Below, one piece after another: positions 40,222 to 50,239 of a DNA stretch of 64,000 nt. The translations under genes and the position numbers were made by a program. This DNA is from Rhodoplanes serenus (lineage in GTDB: Bacteria > Pseudomonadota > Alphaproteobacteria > Rhizobiales > Xanthobacteraceae), in contig WNKV01000004.1 of the NCBI GenBank assembly GCA_009720755.1, forward strand, positions 272,042 to 336,041. Direction: 5' to 3'. Within the stretch, counting starts at the first letter, position 1, and every line of letters begins with the position of its first letter. The notes under the pieces were generated by a model. That model was not told where the DNA came from and searched no databases. It worked only from the letters and a program-made list of their open reading frames with translations.

Positions 40222-40424
40222 CTAGGGCATGCACACATCTCGGAAAGCTGCGGACTTTCGGTGAGGGGCAAACACGCCGGCCGCCCCCTCCGATGTCATC
40301 GCCGGGCTCGACCTGGCGATCCATCTCTTTGCGACCAATAGATTTTTGGTGAAGGCGATTGATGCGCGGGTCGAGCCCGCGCATGACGCTGTTATGCGTG
40401 GCACGCGATGTGTGCATGCCCTAG
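40222..40424. mobile_element. 203-bp MITE with 18-bp TIRs and a 10-bp target duplication
   Basis: CTAGGGCATGCACACATC at 40222-40239 is matched by its exact reverse complement at 40407-40424. The element is flanked by CGATGGCGGG on both sides (40212-40221 and 40425-40434), a 10-base duplication of the middle of a GC hairpin whose halves lie outside. There is no transposase; the interior contains the 'MRGLDPRI' repeat (minus-strand spurious ORF) and matches 8932-9099. This is the structure of a non-autonomous transposable element that moved recently. Confidence 0.88.
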
Positions 40425-40552
40425 CGATGGCGGGGAGAGGTGAAAGAAGCACAGGCTCGCCTGTGCGGAGCCCGCCCCGGTTCGGCGGAACGCTCGTTTG
40501 GTCCGTCAGTCGGAGAGCCGAGGACAGGCGATGCCGCGGAATGGCACGCGCT

Positions 40553-40578
40553 CCCTCTCCCCGCTGGCGGGGAGAGGG
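40553..40578. repeat. GC hairpin, fifth unit of the cluster
   Basis: CCCTCTCCCCGCTGGCGGGGAGAGGG, identical to the unit at 39833-39858, followed by TTGGGGTGAGGGGG. It lies just downstream of the ahcY stop (40641, read leftward). Confidence 0.8.
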
Positions 40579-40640
40579 TTGGGGTGAGGGGGACGGCGCC
40601 GACCTCGTCGCGTCGGGCGACGCACCGGCGCGGTCGCGGC

Positions 40641-42077
<1,437 letters not shown>

Positions 42078-42181
42078 GGAGATCCCTGGGTGCTGGCGAA
42101 ATCGGATGCGCCCCGGCCGGTCGCGGCCACGGGCAGCGTGCGTGCCCTATAGCAGGGGCGGCCGGCACTCGCAACGAAGAT

Positions 42182-42197
42182 ATAAAGAATTCTTTAT
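42182..42197. promoter_or_regulatory. ATAAAGAATTCTTTAT palindrome upstream of ahcY, candidate operator
   Basis: A perfect 16-base AT-rich palindrome in otherwise GC-rich sequence, 105-120 bases before the ahcY start. ArsR-type methionine-cycle repressors (SahR/SamR) of proteobacteria act at palindromes of this AAAGANNTCTTT type upstream of ahcY and related genes (established knowledge from comparative genomics, as I recall it). Assignment here is inference. The rest of 42078-42344 shows no gene. Confidence 0.5.
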
Positions 42198-42344
42198 GTG
42201 CTTTATCGCCGCTTACCGGGGCTGCGTTCCCGCGCGCCATCGTGGTCACGGACCGTTGGTGAAAACTCCTCGGTCACAGTCGCGCCGGGCGGACGGATCG
42301 GCCCTCGGCCATCGCCCGCCCGGCCTTCGTCCGCCCGGGCCCGG

Positions 42345-42929
42345 TCAGCGATAGAGCCGCCGTTCCGGCCGTGGATCGGGGAAGAAGCCGTCGCGGTTGG
42401 GCATCGCCACCTTGGGCAGGGTGGTGGCGTCCAGGGTATCGTCCGGCCCGATGATCTTGGCCTGCGACAGGATGTAGGCGACGACCGCGTAGACGTCGTC
42501 GTCCGGCAGCGAGCCGGGGGCGCTGAACGGCATCGCCCGTTTCACGTAGTCGAACAGCGTCGTGGCATAGGGCCAGTAGCTCTCCACCGTCTTGACCGGG
42601 GTCTTGGTGGCGAGCGAGCCGCGGCCGCCGATCAGCTTGTCGCCGCCGATGCCCGGCGTCGGGATGCCTTCCAGCTTCTCGCCGTGGCAGGCCACGCACT
42701 GCTCGGCGAACACGGTGGCGCCGCGGGCCACGGTGCCGCGGCCCGGCGGCAGGCCGCGGCCGTCCGGCGGGATGGCGAAGAAGCGGGCCAGCTCCTCCGG
42801 CGTGGCCGGGGTGCCGAAGCCGTAGCGGCCCTCGGCCGCGGCGGCCGGCGACGTCGCCGGCAGTGCCAGCACGCCGGCCGCGAGCAGGCCGGCCGCGAAG
42901 CCGGCGAGCAGTCCATCACGCATGCACAT
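42345..42929 (-). CDS. soxD: SoxD-like cytochrome c, short single-haem form
   Basis: Exported c-type cytochrome of 194 aa. Signal peptide LLAGFAAGLLAAGVLALPATSPAAAA, then YGFGTPATPEELARFFAIPPDGRGLPPGRGTVARGATVFAEQCVACHG with the haem site C78-V-A-C-H82, and the SoxD-like tail TPVKTVESYWPYATTLFDYVKRAMPF ... DDDVYAVVAYIL ... MPNRDGFFPDPRPE. It corresponds to the first haem domain of the diheme SoxD of Paracoccus; the second is absent. It overlaps the soxC stop. ATG 42929 has GGGAG at a good distance; ATG 42923 is the alternative. It would take electrons from SoxC. Confidence 0.85.
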   Translation of the reverse strand: MCMRDGLLAGFAAGLLAAGVLALPATSPAAAAEGRYGFGTPATPEELARFFAIPPDGRGLPPGRGTVARGATVFAEQCVACHGEKLEGIPTPGIGGDKLIGGRGSLATKTPVKTVESYWPYATTLFDYVKRAMPFSAPGSLPDDDVYAVVAYILSQAKIIGPDDTLDATTLPKVAMPNRDGFFPDPRPERRLYR

Positions 42930-44313
42930 TGGTGATGCTCCCGTCGGCCGCGACGGCCCAGCTCTGGATGGCGTTGAGGTGATAGACGGAGCCGAAAGGC
43001 CCATTGGCGCCACGGATCGCGACCAGCTCCCGCAGTGTCGGCTGAATGTAGCCGGTCTCGTCCGTGCAGCGGCTCTGGAGCACGGCGGGCTTGCCGTCCC
43101 AGGTCCAGGGCAGGCTGAAGCGCACCGTGCAGATCGGCTCCGGGACGGTGTCGAGCCGGGCCGGCACCCAGGTCTTGCCGCCGTCGGTCGACACGTCGAC
43201 CGACTGGATGCGGCCGCGGCCCGACCAGGCGAAGCCCGCGATAGTGTAGAAGCCCGGCCCCGGCAGCTTCATCTCGCCGGACGGGAAGGTGATCACCGAC
43301 TTGGCGTCCATCTCCAGGGTGAACAGCCGGGCTTTCCCGTCGGCCATCAGGTCGGTGTATTTCGACGTCTCCTCGCGGGTCATGAACGGCTTGTCGCTGA
43401 CCTCGAGGCGGCGCAGCCACTTGATGTGGGTGTTGCCCTCGAAGCCGGGCAGCAGCAGGCGCAGCGGGTAGCCCTGCTCGGGGCGGATCGCCTCACCGTT
43501 CTGCCCGTAGGCCAGGATGGCGTCCTGGAGCATCTTCTCCATCGGGATGCTGCGCGTCATCACGGCGGCGTCGGCGCCCTCGGCCAGCACCCAGGCCGCC
43601 TCGTCCTTGAGGCCGACCTCGCGGGCGATGGTGGAGAACAGCACGCCGGTCCATTCCGAGGTGCTGAGCAGGCCGTGGGTGCCCTGCACGGTCTTCAGGG
43701 TCGGCTTGTTCCATTCGGTGAGGCCGTTGCCCGAGCATTCGATGAAGTGCCGGCGGGTCACGGACGGAAAGCGCTTCAGATCCGCCATCGTGAACTTGCG
43801 CGGGCCGTCGACGAGGCCGTGCACGAACAGGAGATGCCGGTTCGGGTCGATGGTCGGGATGCCGCCGTGGTGACGCTCGAAGTGCAGGCCCGACGGCGTG
43901 AGATTGCCGAGCATGTGGTCGAGCGGCGTCATGCTCCACGAGGTGTGCTCGTTGGGGGTCGGGTAACGCCAGCGGACCTCGGTCTCGAACTGGGAGCGCG
44001 AGCCATAGCCGCCGTCGCCGGCGACCGGACGGCCCTGCTCCTTGGTCGGATCGGCCTGCGGGGCGAAGTACTGGGCGCCGGGCGGCGCCGTCTGGGCGAG
44101 TGCCGGGGCCGCCACGGCGGCGGCTCCGGCCGAGCCGGCGGCAAACAGGAAGCGCCGGCGGCTCGCCGCCGGGCCGGCCGGGAACATGCCGTCCTGGCAC
44201 GGGCAGGCGTCTTCGGCGGCGCGGCGCGCCGCGAGGTGGCGGGCCTCGGCGGCGATCATGCCGTCGATCTGGCGCCGGGCTTTTTCGTCGATCGGAACAG
44301 GGGGGTGGGTCAC
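42916..44313 (-). CDS. soxC: Sulfane dehydrogenase subunit SoxC (molybdenum cofactor)
   Basis: Periplasmic molybdopterin oxidoreductase of 465 aa in the sulfite oxidase fold. A Tat motif S-R-R-R-F-L-F (51-57) precedes a hydrophobic stretch with signal cleavage after APALA. The Moco-binding domain has the SoxC motif HFIECSGNGLTEW, with C193 as the predicted molybdenum ligand, and HGLVDGPRKFTMADLKRFPS. C-terminal dimerisation domain: KSVITFPSGEMKLPGPGFYTIAGFAWSGRGRI. It oxidises the SoxY-bound sulfane sulfur together with SoxD. No soxXYZAB genes are in this window, so a stand-alone sulfite dehydrogenase role cannot be excluded. Confidence 0.9.
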   Translation of the reverse strand: MTHPPVPIDEKARRQIDGMIAAEARHLAARRAAEDACPCQDGMFPAGPAASRRRFLFAAGSAGAAAVAAPALAQTAPPGAQYFAPQADPTKEQGRPVAGDGGYGSRSQFETEVRWRYPTPNEHTSWSMTPLDHMLGNLTPSGLHFERHHGGIPTIDPNRHLLFVHGLVDGPRKFTMADLKRFPSVTRRHFIECSGNGLTEWNKPTLKTVQGTHGLLSTSEWTGVLFSTIAREVGLKDEAAWVLAEGADAAVMTRSIPMEKMLQDAILAYGQNGEAIRPEQGYPLRLLLPGFEGNTHIKWLRRLEVSDKPFMTREETSKYTDLMADGKARLFTLEMDAKSVITFPSGEMKLPGPGFYTIAGFAWSGRGRIQSVDVSTDGGKTWVPARLDTVPEPICTVRFSLPWTWDGKPAVLQSRCTDETGYIQPTLRELVAIRGANGPFGSVYHLNAIQSWAVAADGSITNVHA

Positions 44314-44613
44314 GCGCGACTCCTCGTGGGGATGGTTGGTCGCCCGTGGAGGAGTCTAGGTAGTTCCACCAAGTTCTGGAGGTTGGATGATCCCGATCGC
44401 GCCGCTGAAGAGAAAATCTTTCTTCGCAGGGAACGGGGGCGGCTGACGGCGCGCGTTCTGAGGTCCGCAACGACGTCCTGAGAACAGGCGCACCGAGCAG
44501 GCGTGAGGATGGGGCGAGGGCGCTGCGGCAGGGACCGGGGGCGAGCGGGCATCTCGCTTCGGCAGGCGTGAAGCGCGACGGCAGCTCCCAGGGACCGAGC
44601 CGCGGCGGCGCGG
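44314..44613. other. Intergenic region soxC / HPr gene
   Basis: A 300-base spacer between HPr (ending at 44614) and soxC. It should hold the soxCD promoter: AAGAGAAAATCTTTCTTCGC (44407-44426) is the most AT-rich part and contains a GAAAATCTTTC near-palindrome. No gene is visible. Confidence 0.4.
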
Positions 44614-44958
44614 CTACTCGTCCTCGCCGAAGCGGTTGCCGACCAGCTCCTCGATGGCGGCGACGACCGCGTCGGCGTCGCTGCCCAGCGCCTCCACCAT
44701 GATGGTGGTGCCGGGCGCGGCGGCCAGCATCATCAGGCCCATGATCGAGTCGCCGCCGACCGTCTGGCCGCAGCGGGTGACGAACACGTCAGCCTCGAAC
44801 CGCTCGACCGTCTGCACGAACTTGGCGGAGGCGCGGGCGTGCAGGCCCTTCTGATTGACGATCGGGATGAGGCGCACGACGGCGCCCGGACGCGGCGGCG
44901 GAAACTCCGCACCCGCCGCTCCGTCGCAGTCGATGTCGTCGCTCATCGCTCGATTCAT
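44614..44958 (-). CDS. HPr family phosphocarrier protein (PTS-Ntr)
   Basis: HPr/NPr of 114 aa with an N-terminal extension of about 28 residues. The phosphorylatable His40 lies in IVNQKGLHARASAKFVQ, and the regulatory serine region (the HprK site) reads TVGGDSIMGLMMLAAAPG. It relays phosphate from EI-Ntr (ptsP, 11.8 kb) to EIIA proteins. An alternative start is ATG 44946. It lies 6 bases downstream of the EIIA gene in the same operon. Confidence 0.92.
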   Translation of the reverse strand: MNRAMSDDIDCDGAAGAEFPPPRPGAVVRLIPIVNQKGLHARASAKFVQTVERFEADVFVTRCGQTVGGDSIMGLMMLAAAPGTTIMVEALGSDADAVVAAIEELVGNRFGEDE

Positions 44959-44964
44959 GTCCCG

Positions 44965-45366
44965 TTATTTTCCGGCCAGGACCCGGCTGGCGATGGTGAT
45001 GTACTTGCGCCCCGATTCTTGCGCCGCCACCACCGATTCGGCCAGGGGGCATTCGGCCCGGATCTTGGCGAGCTTCACCAGCATCGGCAGGTTGATGCCG
45101 GCCAGCACCTCGACATTGGGGAGGCTCATCACCGAGATCGCCAGGTTGGACGGGGTGCCGCCGAACATGTCGGTCAGGATGGCGACGCCGTCGCCGGTGT
45201 CGACCCGCCCCACCGCCTCGATGATCTCCCGGCGGCGCTGCTCGACATTGTCGGCCGGATCGATCGTGATGGTCTCGATCTGGTCCTGCGGGCCGACCAC
45301 ATGCTCCAGTGCGGCACGGAACTCGACGGCGAGCCGACCGTGGGTCACGAGTACGAGGCCGATCAT
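44965..45366 (-). CDS. PTS mannose-type EIIA component (EIIA-Man-like)
   Basis: Regulatory EIIA domain of 133 aa. MIGLVLVTHGRLAVEFRAALEHVVG holds the phosphorylated His9, and LTDMFGGTPSNLAISVM is diagnostic of the mannose family. No EIIB/EIIC permease gene is present, so this is the output or side branch of the regulatory PTS found in alphaproteobacteria rather than a sugar transporter. ATG 45366 is the family start; the long upstream frame is not coding. Confidence 0.93.
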   Translation of the reverse strand: MIGLVLVTHGRLAVEFRAALEHVVGPQDQIETITIDPADNVEQRRREIIEAVGRVDTGDGVAILTDMFGGTPSNLAISVMSLPNVEVLAGINLPMLVKLAKIRAECPLAESVVAAQESGRKYITIASRVLAGK

Positions 45367-45605
45367 CGGAACACCCCGCGGCGCGCGTGGTGCGCCGCAC
45401 GACAGAACGAAGCGATCATGACATCCCGGAGCCCGAGCGCAAGAGCCGCACGCCCGGCGGGAACACCGCCGGAGTGATGGACCGGATCGCGGCGTCGCGC
45501 AAATCCGCTCTCCGGGGCGTCGCCGATAGCCCGTGACGCGCGGTGAAGCAAGGGTAATCGGACGCAGGAGGGCGGGCGCGTCCGGTTGGGCCGATGCGGT
45601 GCCGG

Positions 45606-46160
45606 TCAGAGCAGGTCGGCGGGGCCGCGCGCTGGGTCGGCCAGGACCGCCAGCACGGCGGCGAGCGGGTCGACGCCGGGCGGCAGGCCGAGCCGGCGCA
45701 GCCGCACGCCCGCGATGGTGGTCGCCGCGTGATGGTCCTGGGGCAGGCGCTCGGCGTCCGGGTCGGCGAGGTCGACCACCAGCCCGACCACCGCGGCGGG
45801 CTCGTGCGGCAGTCGCCGCAGGCCGAGCCCGCGCACCTCGACGAGCCCCGCGAGGGCCGGAACGGGACGCACCACCAGCCGGCCGCTCACCGCCTCCACC
45901 ATGGTGCGATCGTCGGCGACGAGGCGGGCCAGCGCGTCGGCACGGGCCTCGGCCGCCTGCACCAGCCGCAGGGCGAGCATCGACTTGCCGGCGCCGGAGG
46001 GGCCGCGGATCAGCACCGCGCGGGCGCCGACCAGCACGGCCGAGGCGTGGATACTCGGGGGGATCACGGTGCAGCGCTGGGCGGGGGCGGGGGCTTCGTC
46101 TCGGGGCGGGGCGGCGTCCCGAACGCCGGATGGGGCGCCGGTCCGGCTCATCGCGGTCAC
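45606..46160 (-). CDS. hprK: HPr kinase/phosphorylase, short alphaproteobacterial form
   Basis: Protein of 184 aa lacking the N-terminal domain of Firmicute HprK. PSIHASAVLVGARAVLIRGPSGAGKSMLALRL contains the conserved IHAS and Walker A (53-60). LVADDRTMVEAVSGRLVV and ALAGLVEVRGLGL match the HprK core motifs. It phosphorylates a serine of HPr, thereby modulating the PTS-Ntr chain. It overlaps the chvG stop by an ATGA junction, which links sensing of cell envelope state and phosphotransfer regulation. About 240 bases separate it from EIIA. Confidence 0.9.
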   Translation of the reverse strand: MTAMSRTGAPSGVRDAAPPRDEAPAPAQRCTVIPPSIHASAVLVGARAVLIRGPSGAGKSMLALRLVQAAEARADALARLVADDRTMVEAVSGRLVVRPVPALAGLVEVRGLGLRRLPHEPAAVVGLVVDLADPDAERLPQDHHAATTIAGVRLRRLGLPPGVDPLAAVLAVLADPARGPADLL

Positions 46161-48178
46161 ATCGCCGGCAGGCGGACGACGAAGCGGGCGCCCTGCACCA
46201 CCGGGCCGTCGCCGGTGTCGGGGCCGAGCCGGTTCTCGGCCCAGATGCGGCCGCCATGCGCCTCGACGATCTGCTTGGAGATCGACAGGCCGAGGCCGGA
46301 GTTCTGGCCGAAGCCCTGGTCGGGCCGGTCGGTGTAGAAGCGCTGGAAGATCTTCTCCAGCGCGTCGGGGCGGATGCCGGGGCCGTCGTCCTCCACGGTG
46401 ATCTCCAGCTCCTTGTCGCGGCGCCGGCAGGTCACCCGCACGGTGCCGCCCTCGGGCGAGAAGGAGCGGGCGTTGTCGACCAGGTTGTGGACCACCTGGC
46501 CGAGGCGCGAGTCGTGCCCGGAAAGCTGGAAGCTGCGCGGGCCGCCGCCCTCGAAGGCGAGCGACACGCGAACGCCGTTGACGCCCTTTCCGCGCTTCAC
46601 CTCGTTGGCGACCGCCACCACGGTGGCGAGCAGGCGGCGCAGGTCGACGGTGCCGGAATCGCTGCGCTGAAGCTCGGCGTCGAGGCGGCTGGCGTCGGAG
46701 ATGTCGGAGATCAGCCGGTCGAGGCGCTTGACGTCGTGCTCGATGACGGCGAGCAGGCGCGCCTGGCTGTCCGGCGACTTGGCGAGCGGCAGCGTCTCGA
46801 CGGCACTGCGCAGCGAGGTCAGCGGGTTCTTCAGCTCGTGCGCCACGTCGGCCGCGAAGCTCTCGATCGCCTCGATGCGGCTGTACAGCGCGTTGGTCAT
46901 GTCGCGCAGCGCACCGGACAGATGGCCGATCTCGTCACGCCGGCCGGTGAAGTCCGGGATCTCCACCCGCGTCTTGATGCGCCGCCGCACCCGCTCGGCG
47001 CCGTCGGAGAGCCGGCGCACCGGCCCCGCGATGGTGCCGGCGAGCAGCAGCGACAGCACGAACATGATGCCGGCGGCGATCAGCGACACCTTGAGGATGG
47101 CGAGCCGCTCGGCCTCGACGATCTGGTCGATGTCGCCGCCCTGGGTCGACAGCAGGAGCGCGCCGCGCACCACGCGCGAGCGCTGGATCGGGATCGCCAC
47201 CGAGACGATGACGTCGCCCTGGTCGTCGATGCGGACCACGCTGCCCTTCTGGCCGTTGAGGGCCTGGGCGATCTCCGGATAGGCGCGGCCGTTCTCCTCC
47301 GGCCCCAGCTCGCGGTAGCGCGGCAGCTCGCCGCGGCTCAGCCAGCGCCGCAGCTTGGTGAGCTGGCGTTGCAGATAGTTCGGCCCTTCGCCGCTCGGCG
47401 GCGGCAGGTCGTAGCGCAGCACGTCGCCGCGGCCGATGAAGTTGCGGCTGTCCATGAACAGCACGCCCTCGCGGTCGTAGATGCGGGCGCGCGTGTTGGT
47501 CGGGGTGACGAGGCGGCGCAGCAGCGGCGCCACCTGCTCGGGATTGAGCGGGAACTCGTAGCCGAACAGCACGTCGTCGGACGGGCTCAGGCTCTCGCCG
47601 GCTTGCAGCTCCAGCAGGCGCTGCGGATCGAGCGTGATGGTGTCGGTGTCGACGGTGGCCGACGACGCGATGGCGCCCGAGATGATCTCGCCCTGCACCA
47701 GCAGGCTGTGCACCCGCGCGTCGATCAGGCCGGCGCGAAACTGGGTGAGATAGAGGATGCCGACCACCAGGGCGAGCAGGCCGGCGACGTTGAGAAACAC
47801 GATGCGCCGGGTGAGGCTCGAGAAGGTCAGCGCCGTGAACAGCTTCCAGGCCGGCTGGAGGGCGCGGCCGAGGCGGTCGAGGCGCAGCGCCCGGCCGACC
47901 GGGACCGCGACGGTGGCGAACACCGCGACGGTCCGCGCCACCACGGCGAGAACGCCGCGACCGGCGGCGTCGAGCCCGCGGGACAGCGGCGCGACCGCGA
48001 CCGCGAGGCGGCGCTTCTGCCGGCGTGCCGCGCGCCGCAGCCGGGCGAGGCGGCGCAGGGCGGCGCGGCCGAGCAGGCCGTGCAGCATCGGCTCCTTGTC
48101 GGGGCGCTCGGCCGGCGGCGCGGTGCGGGGCGCGGGAGAGGGCGTGGCGCGGTCGTGGTCGGCGGATCGATCGAGCAC
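46157..48178 (-). CDS. chvG: Sensor histidine kinase ChvG
   Basis: Membrane kinase of up to 673 aa. An unusually long cytoplasmic N-terminus (about 120 residues, basic and Ala/Arg-rich) precedes TM1 (about 126-146), a periplasmic domain of about 210 residues with GYEFPLNPEQVAPLLRRLV, TM2 (about 362-382), HAMP, and the kinase core with H447 in FAADVAHELKNPLTSLRSA, N-box HNLVDNARSFS and GLGLSISKQIV. GTG 48178 gives the full ORF. ATG 48088 (MLHGLLGRAALRR), preceded by AAGGAG at only 3 bases, is an alternative. With ChvI it controls acid, envelope and symbiosis or virulence genes in relatives. Confidence 0.93.
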   Translation of the reverse strand: MLDRSADHDRATPSPAPRTAPPAERPDKEPMLHGLLGRAALRRLARLRRAARRQKRRLAVAVAPLSRGLDAAGRGVLAVVARTVAVFATVAVPVGRALRLDRLGRALQPAWKLFTALTFSSLTRRIVFLNVAGLLALVVGILYLTQFRAGLIDARVHSLLVQGEIISGAIASSATVDTDTITLDPQRLLELQAGESLSPSDDVLFGYEFPLNPEQVAPLLRRLVTPTNTRARIYDREGVLFMDSRNFIGRGDVLRYDLPPPSGEGPNYLQRQLTKLRRWLSRGELPRYRELGPEENGRAYPEIAQALNGQKGSVVRIDDQGDVIVSVAIPIQRSRVVRGALLLSTQGGDIDQIVEAERLAILKVSLIAAGIMFVLSLLLAGTIAGPVRRLSDGAERVRRRIKTRVEIPDFTGRRDEIGHLSGALRDMTNALYSRIEAIESFAADVAHELKNPLTSLRSAVETLPLAKSPDSQARLLAVIEHDVKRLDRLISDISDASRLDAELQRSDSGTVDLRRLLATVVAVANEVKRGKGVNGVRVSLAFEGGGPRSFQLSGHDSRLGQVVHNLVDNARSFSPEGGTVRVTCRRRDKELEITVEDDGPGIRPDALEKIFQRFYTDRPDQGFGQNSGLGLSISKQIVEAHGGRIWAENRLGPDTGDGPVVQGARFVVRLPAM

Positions 48179-48359
48179 GGGCGGGGCGCCCCTCGGGGTG
48201 TCAGCGTCGCGTGTCAGCGTCGCGTCTCTGGCGTCGCGTTCTCGGTGCCGCCTCTAGGGTCCGGCGCGCCACCGCCGGCCGCGGCCGGTCACCGGACAAC
48301 TCGGCGAGCGGCTCCGCCGCGGCGCCGGAGCGGACCGCGCAGCCTCGGAAACGCGCGCG

Positions 48360-49058
48360 CTATTCCTTGAACCGATAGCCGACGCCGTACAAGGTCTCGA
48401 TCATGTCGAACTCGTCGTCGGTCTGCTTGAACTTCTTGCGCAGCCGCTTGATGTGGCTGTCGATGGTGCGGTCGTCGACATAGACCTGGTCGTCATAGGC
48501 CGCGTCCATCAGGGCGTTGCGGCTCTTGACGACGCCCGGGCGCTGGGCCAGCGCCTGGAGGATCAGGAACTCGGTCACCGTGAGGGTGACGGGCTCGCCC
48601 TTCCAGGTGCAAGTGTGCCGTTCCGGGTCCATGCGGAGCAGGCCGCGCTCCAGCACCTTGGCGGAATCGGTCTCCTTCGGGGCGGTGCCGTCCTTGGGGA
48701 TGGCGCGGCGGAGCACCGCCTTCACCCGCTCGACCAGCAGGCGTTGGGAGAACGGCTTCCGGATGAAGTCGTCGGCGCCCATCTTGAGGCCGAACAGCTC
48801 GTCGATCTCCTCGTCCTTGGAGGTGAGGAAGATGACCGGCACGTCGGACTTCTGGCGCAGGCGCCGCAGCGTCTCCATGCCGTCCATGCGGGGCATCTTG
48901 ATGTCGAGGATCGCGAGATCCGGCATCGAGGTCTTGAAGCCGTCGAGCGCCGAGGCGCCGTCCGTGTAGGTCATGATCCGGTAGCCCTCGGCCTCGAGCG
49001 CGATCGAGATCGAGGTCAGGATGTTCCGGTCGTCGTCGACGAGCGCGATGGTCGGCAT
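48360..49058 (-). CDS. chvI: Response regulator ChvI
   Basis: OmpR-family regulator of 232 aa. Receiver [26 protein letters not shown] with phosphoacceptor D52 in [20 protein letters not shown] and K in FIRKPFSQ; C-terminal winged helix [40 protein letters not shown] ... [12 protein letters not shown]. Nearly invariant among Rhizobiales. It partners ChvG encoded 181 bases downstream. In many relatives pckA is divergently placed next to chvI; here a HugZ-like gene occupies that place. Confidence 0.95.
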   Translation of the reverse strand: MPTIALVDDDRNILTSISIALEAEGYRIMTYTDGASALDGFKTSMPDLAILDIKMPRMDGMETLRRLRQKSDVPVIFLTSKDEEIDELFGLKMGADDFIRKPFSQRLLVERVKAVLRRAIPKDGTAPKETDSAKVLERGLLRMDPERHTCTWKGEPVTLTVTEFLILQALAQRPGVVKSRNALMDAAYDDQVYVDDRTIDSHIKRLRKKFKQTDDEFDMIETLYGVGYRFKE

Positions 49059-49277
49059 GGGGCCTCTTTCGCGTGAACGGGCGAGCGTTTCGGGCCTTGA
49101 AGCCCGCAAAGCTGGGCCGAAATGTGACTCGGCCGGCGACGGCCGGGCGGACGGGAGCGCGCCTCTGCGGCCTAAGTCTAGTGCGTCGGACGCAATTCCG
49201 CCATACCGGGAGCCTGATCGGTGTGTGTCCGCCGCGACGGTGGCGATCACGCGGCCTCGCCCGCAGGAGACGATCTC

Positions 49278-50075
49278 GTGACCGACATTCAGCCTCCGCG
49301 ACCCGGGGTGATGCCCGGGCGCCTGCCCGAAAACGCCAAGCTTCCCGAGGACTTCGATCCGGTTGCCGAGGCCCGGCGGCGGCTGCGCGCGACCCGCGCC
49401 GGGGCGCTCGCCACCAACGACCGCAATACCGGGCATCCGTTCGGCTCGCTGGTCAACGTGGCCACCGCGGCGGACGGTGCGCCGGTCATCCTGGTGTCGC
49501 GGCTCTCCACCCACACGGCCAATCTGGAGCGCGACGGCCGCTCCTCGATTCTTCTCGCCGCCACCGGCAAGGGCGATCCGCTCGCCCATCCGCGCCTCAC
49601 CGTGCTCGGCAGCTTCGTGCGGGACGACGACCCGGCGCTGCGCCGCCGGTACCTCGCCCGCCACCCGAAGGCGGAGCTGTATGCCGGCCTGCCAGACTTC
49701 TCGGTCTGGCGGATGATGGTCGCCGCCTTCCATCTCAACGGCGGCTTCGCCCGCGCCGCCGATCTCGCCCCCGAGGACGTGCTGACCGACCTGTCCGGGG
49801 CCGGCGAGTTGCTGGAGACCGAGGAGAGCGCCGTCGCCCACATGAACCAGGACCACGCCGAGGCGGTGCGGCTCTACGCGACGCGGCTGGCCGGCGCCCC
49901 CGAGAGCAATCCGGAGGCGCCCTGGCGGGTGACCGGGCTCGATCCCGACGGGCTCGACCTCGCCCGCGGCGATCTCACCCTGCGGGTGCCGTTCCTCGAG
50001 CGGGTCACCACGGCGGCGGCGCTGCGCGCCATGCTCAAGCGCCTCGCCGACGCGGCGCGGGCGGCCCCCGGCTGA
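49278..50075 (+). CDS. HugZ-like protein (PNPOx-fold with DUF2470 domain)
   Basis: Protein of 265 aa. The N-terminal split-barrel FMN/haem-binding domain ([50 protein letters not shown]) is followed by the DUF2470 domain starting [23 protein letters not shown]. This two-domain form resembles HugZ haem oxygenases and related proteins; haem cleavage is not certain. GTG 49278 ([10 protein letters not shown]) has AGGAGA at 7 bases and gives normal length. Divergent from chvI. Confidence 0.85.
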   Translation: MTDIQPPRPGVMPGRLPENAKLPEDFDPVAEARRRLRATRAGALATNDRNTGHPFGSLVNVATAADGAPVILVSRLSTHTANLERDGRSSILLAATGKGDPLAHPRLTVLGSFVRDDDPALRRRYLARHPKAELYAGLPDFSVWRMMVAAFHLNGGFARAADLAPEDVLTDLSGAGELLETEESAVAHMNQDHAEAVRLYATRLAGAPESNPEAPWRVTGLDPDGLDLARGDLTLRVPFLERVTTAAALRAMLKRLADAARAAPG

Positions 50076-50239
50076 CCAAGAGATCGTTCACTCTCGGCAG
50101 CCCACGGCGCGCCGGTGGCGAGGGGCGGCGCCGGCTCGCGCGGGGATTTGTTTCGGGATCCAAAAAATGTTTCTGCCGGAGGTGTGCGCCACCCCGGGGA
50201 GGCTATCATCCCGACGTCAACGTCCTCCGGGAGCTTGCC

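Noticed and set aside
42078..42344. SAH or SAM riboswitch upstream of ahcY
   Set aside because: I cannot find a conserved aptamer core or pseudoknot; the only clear element is a DNA palindrome.
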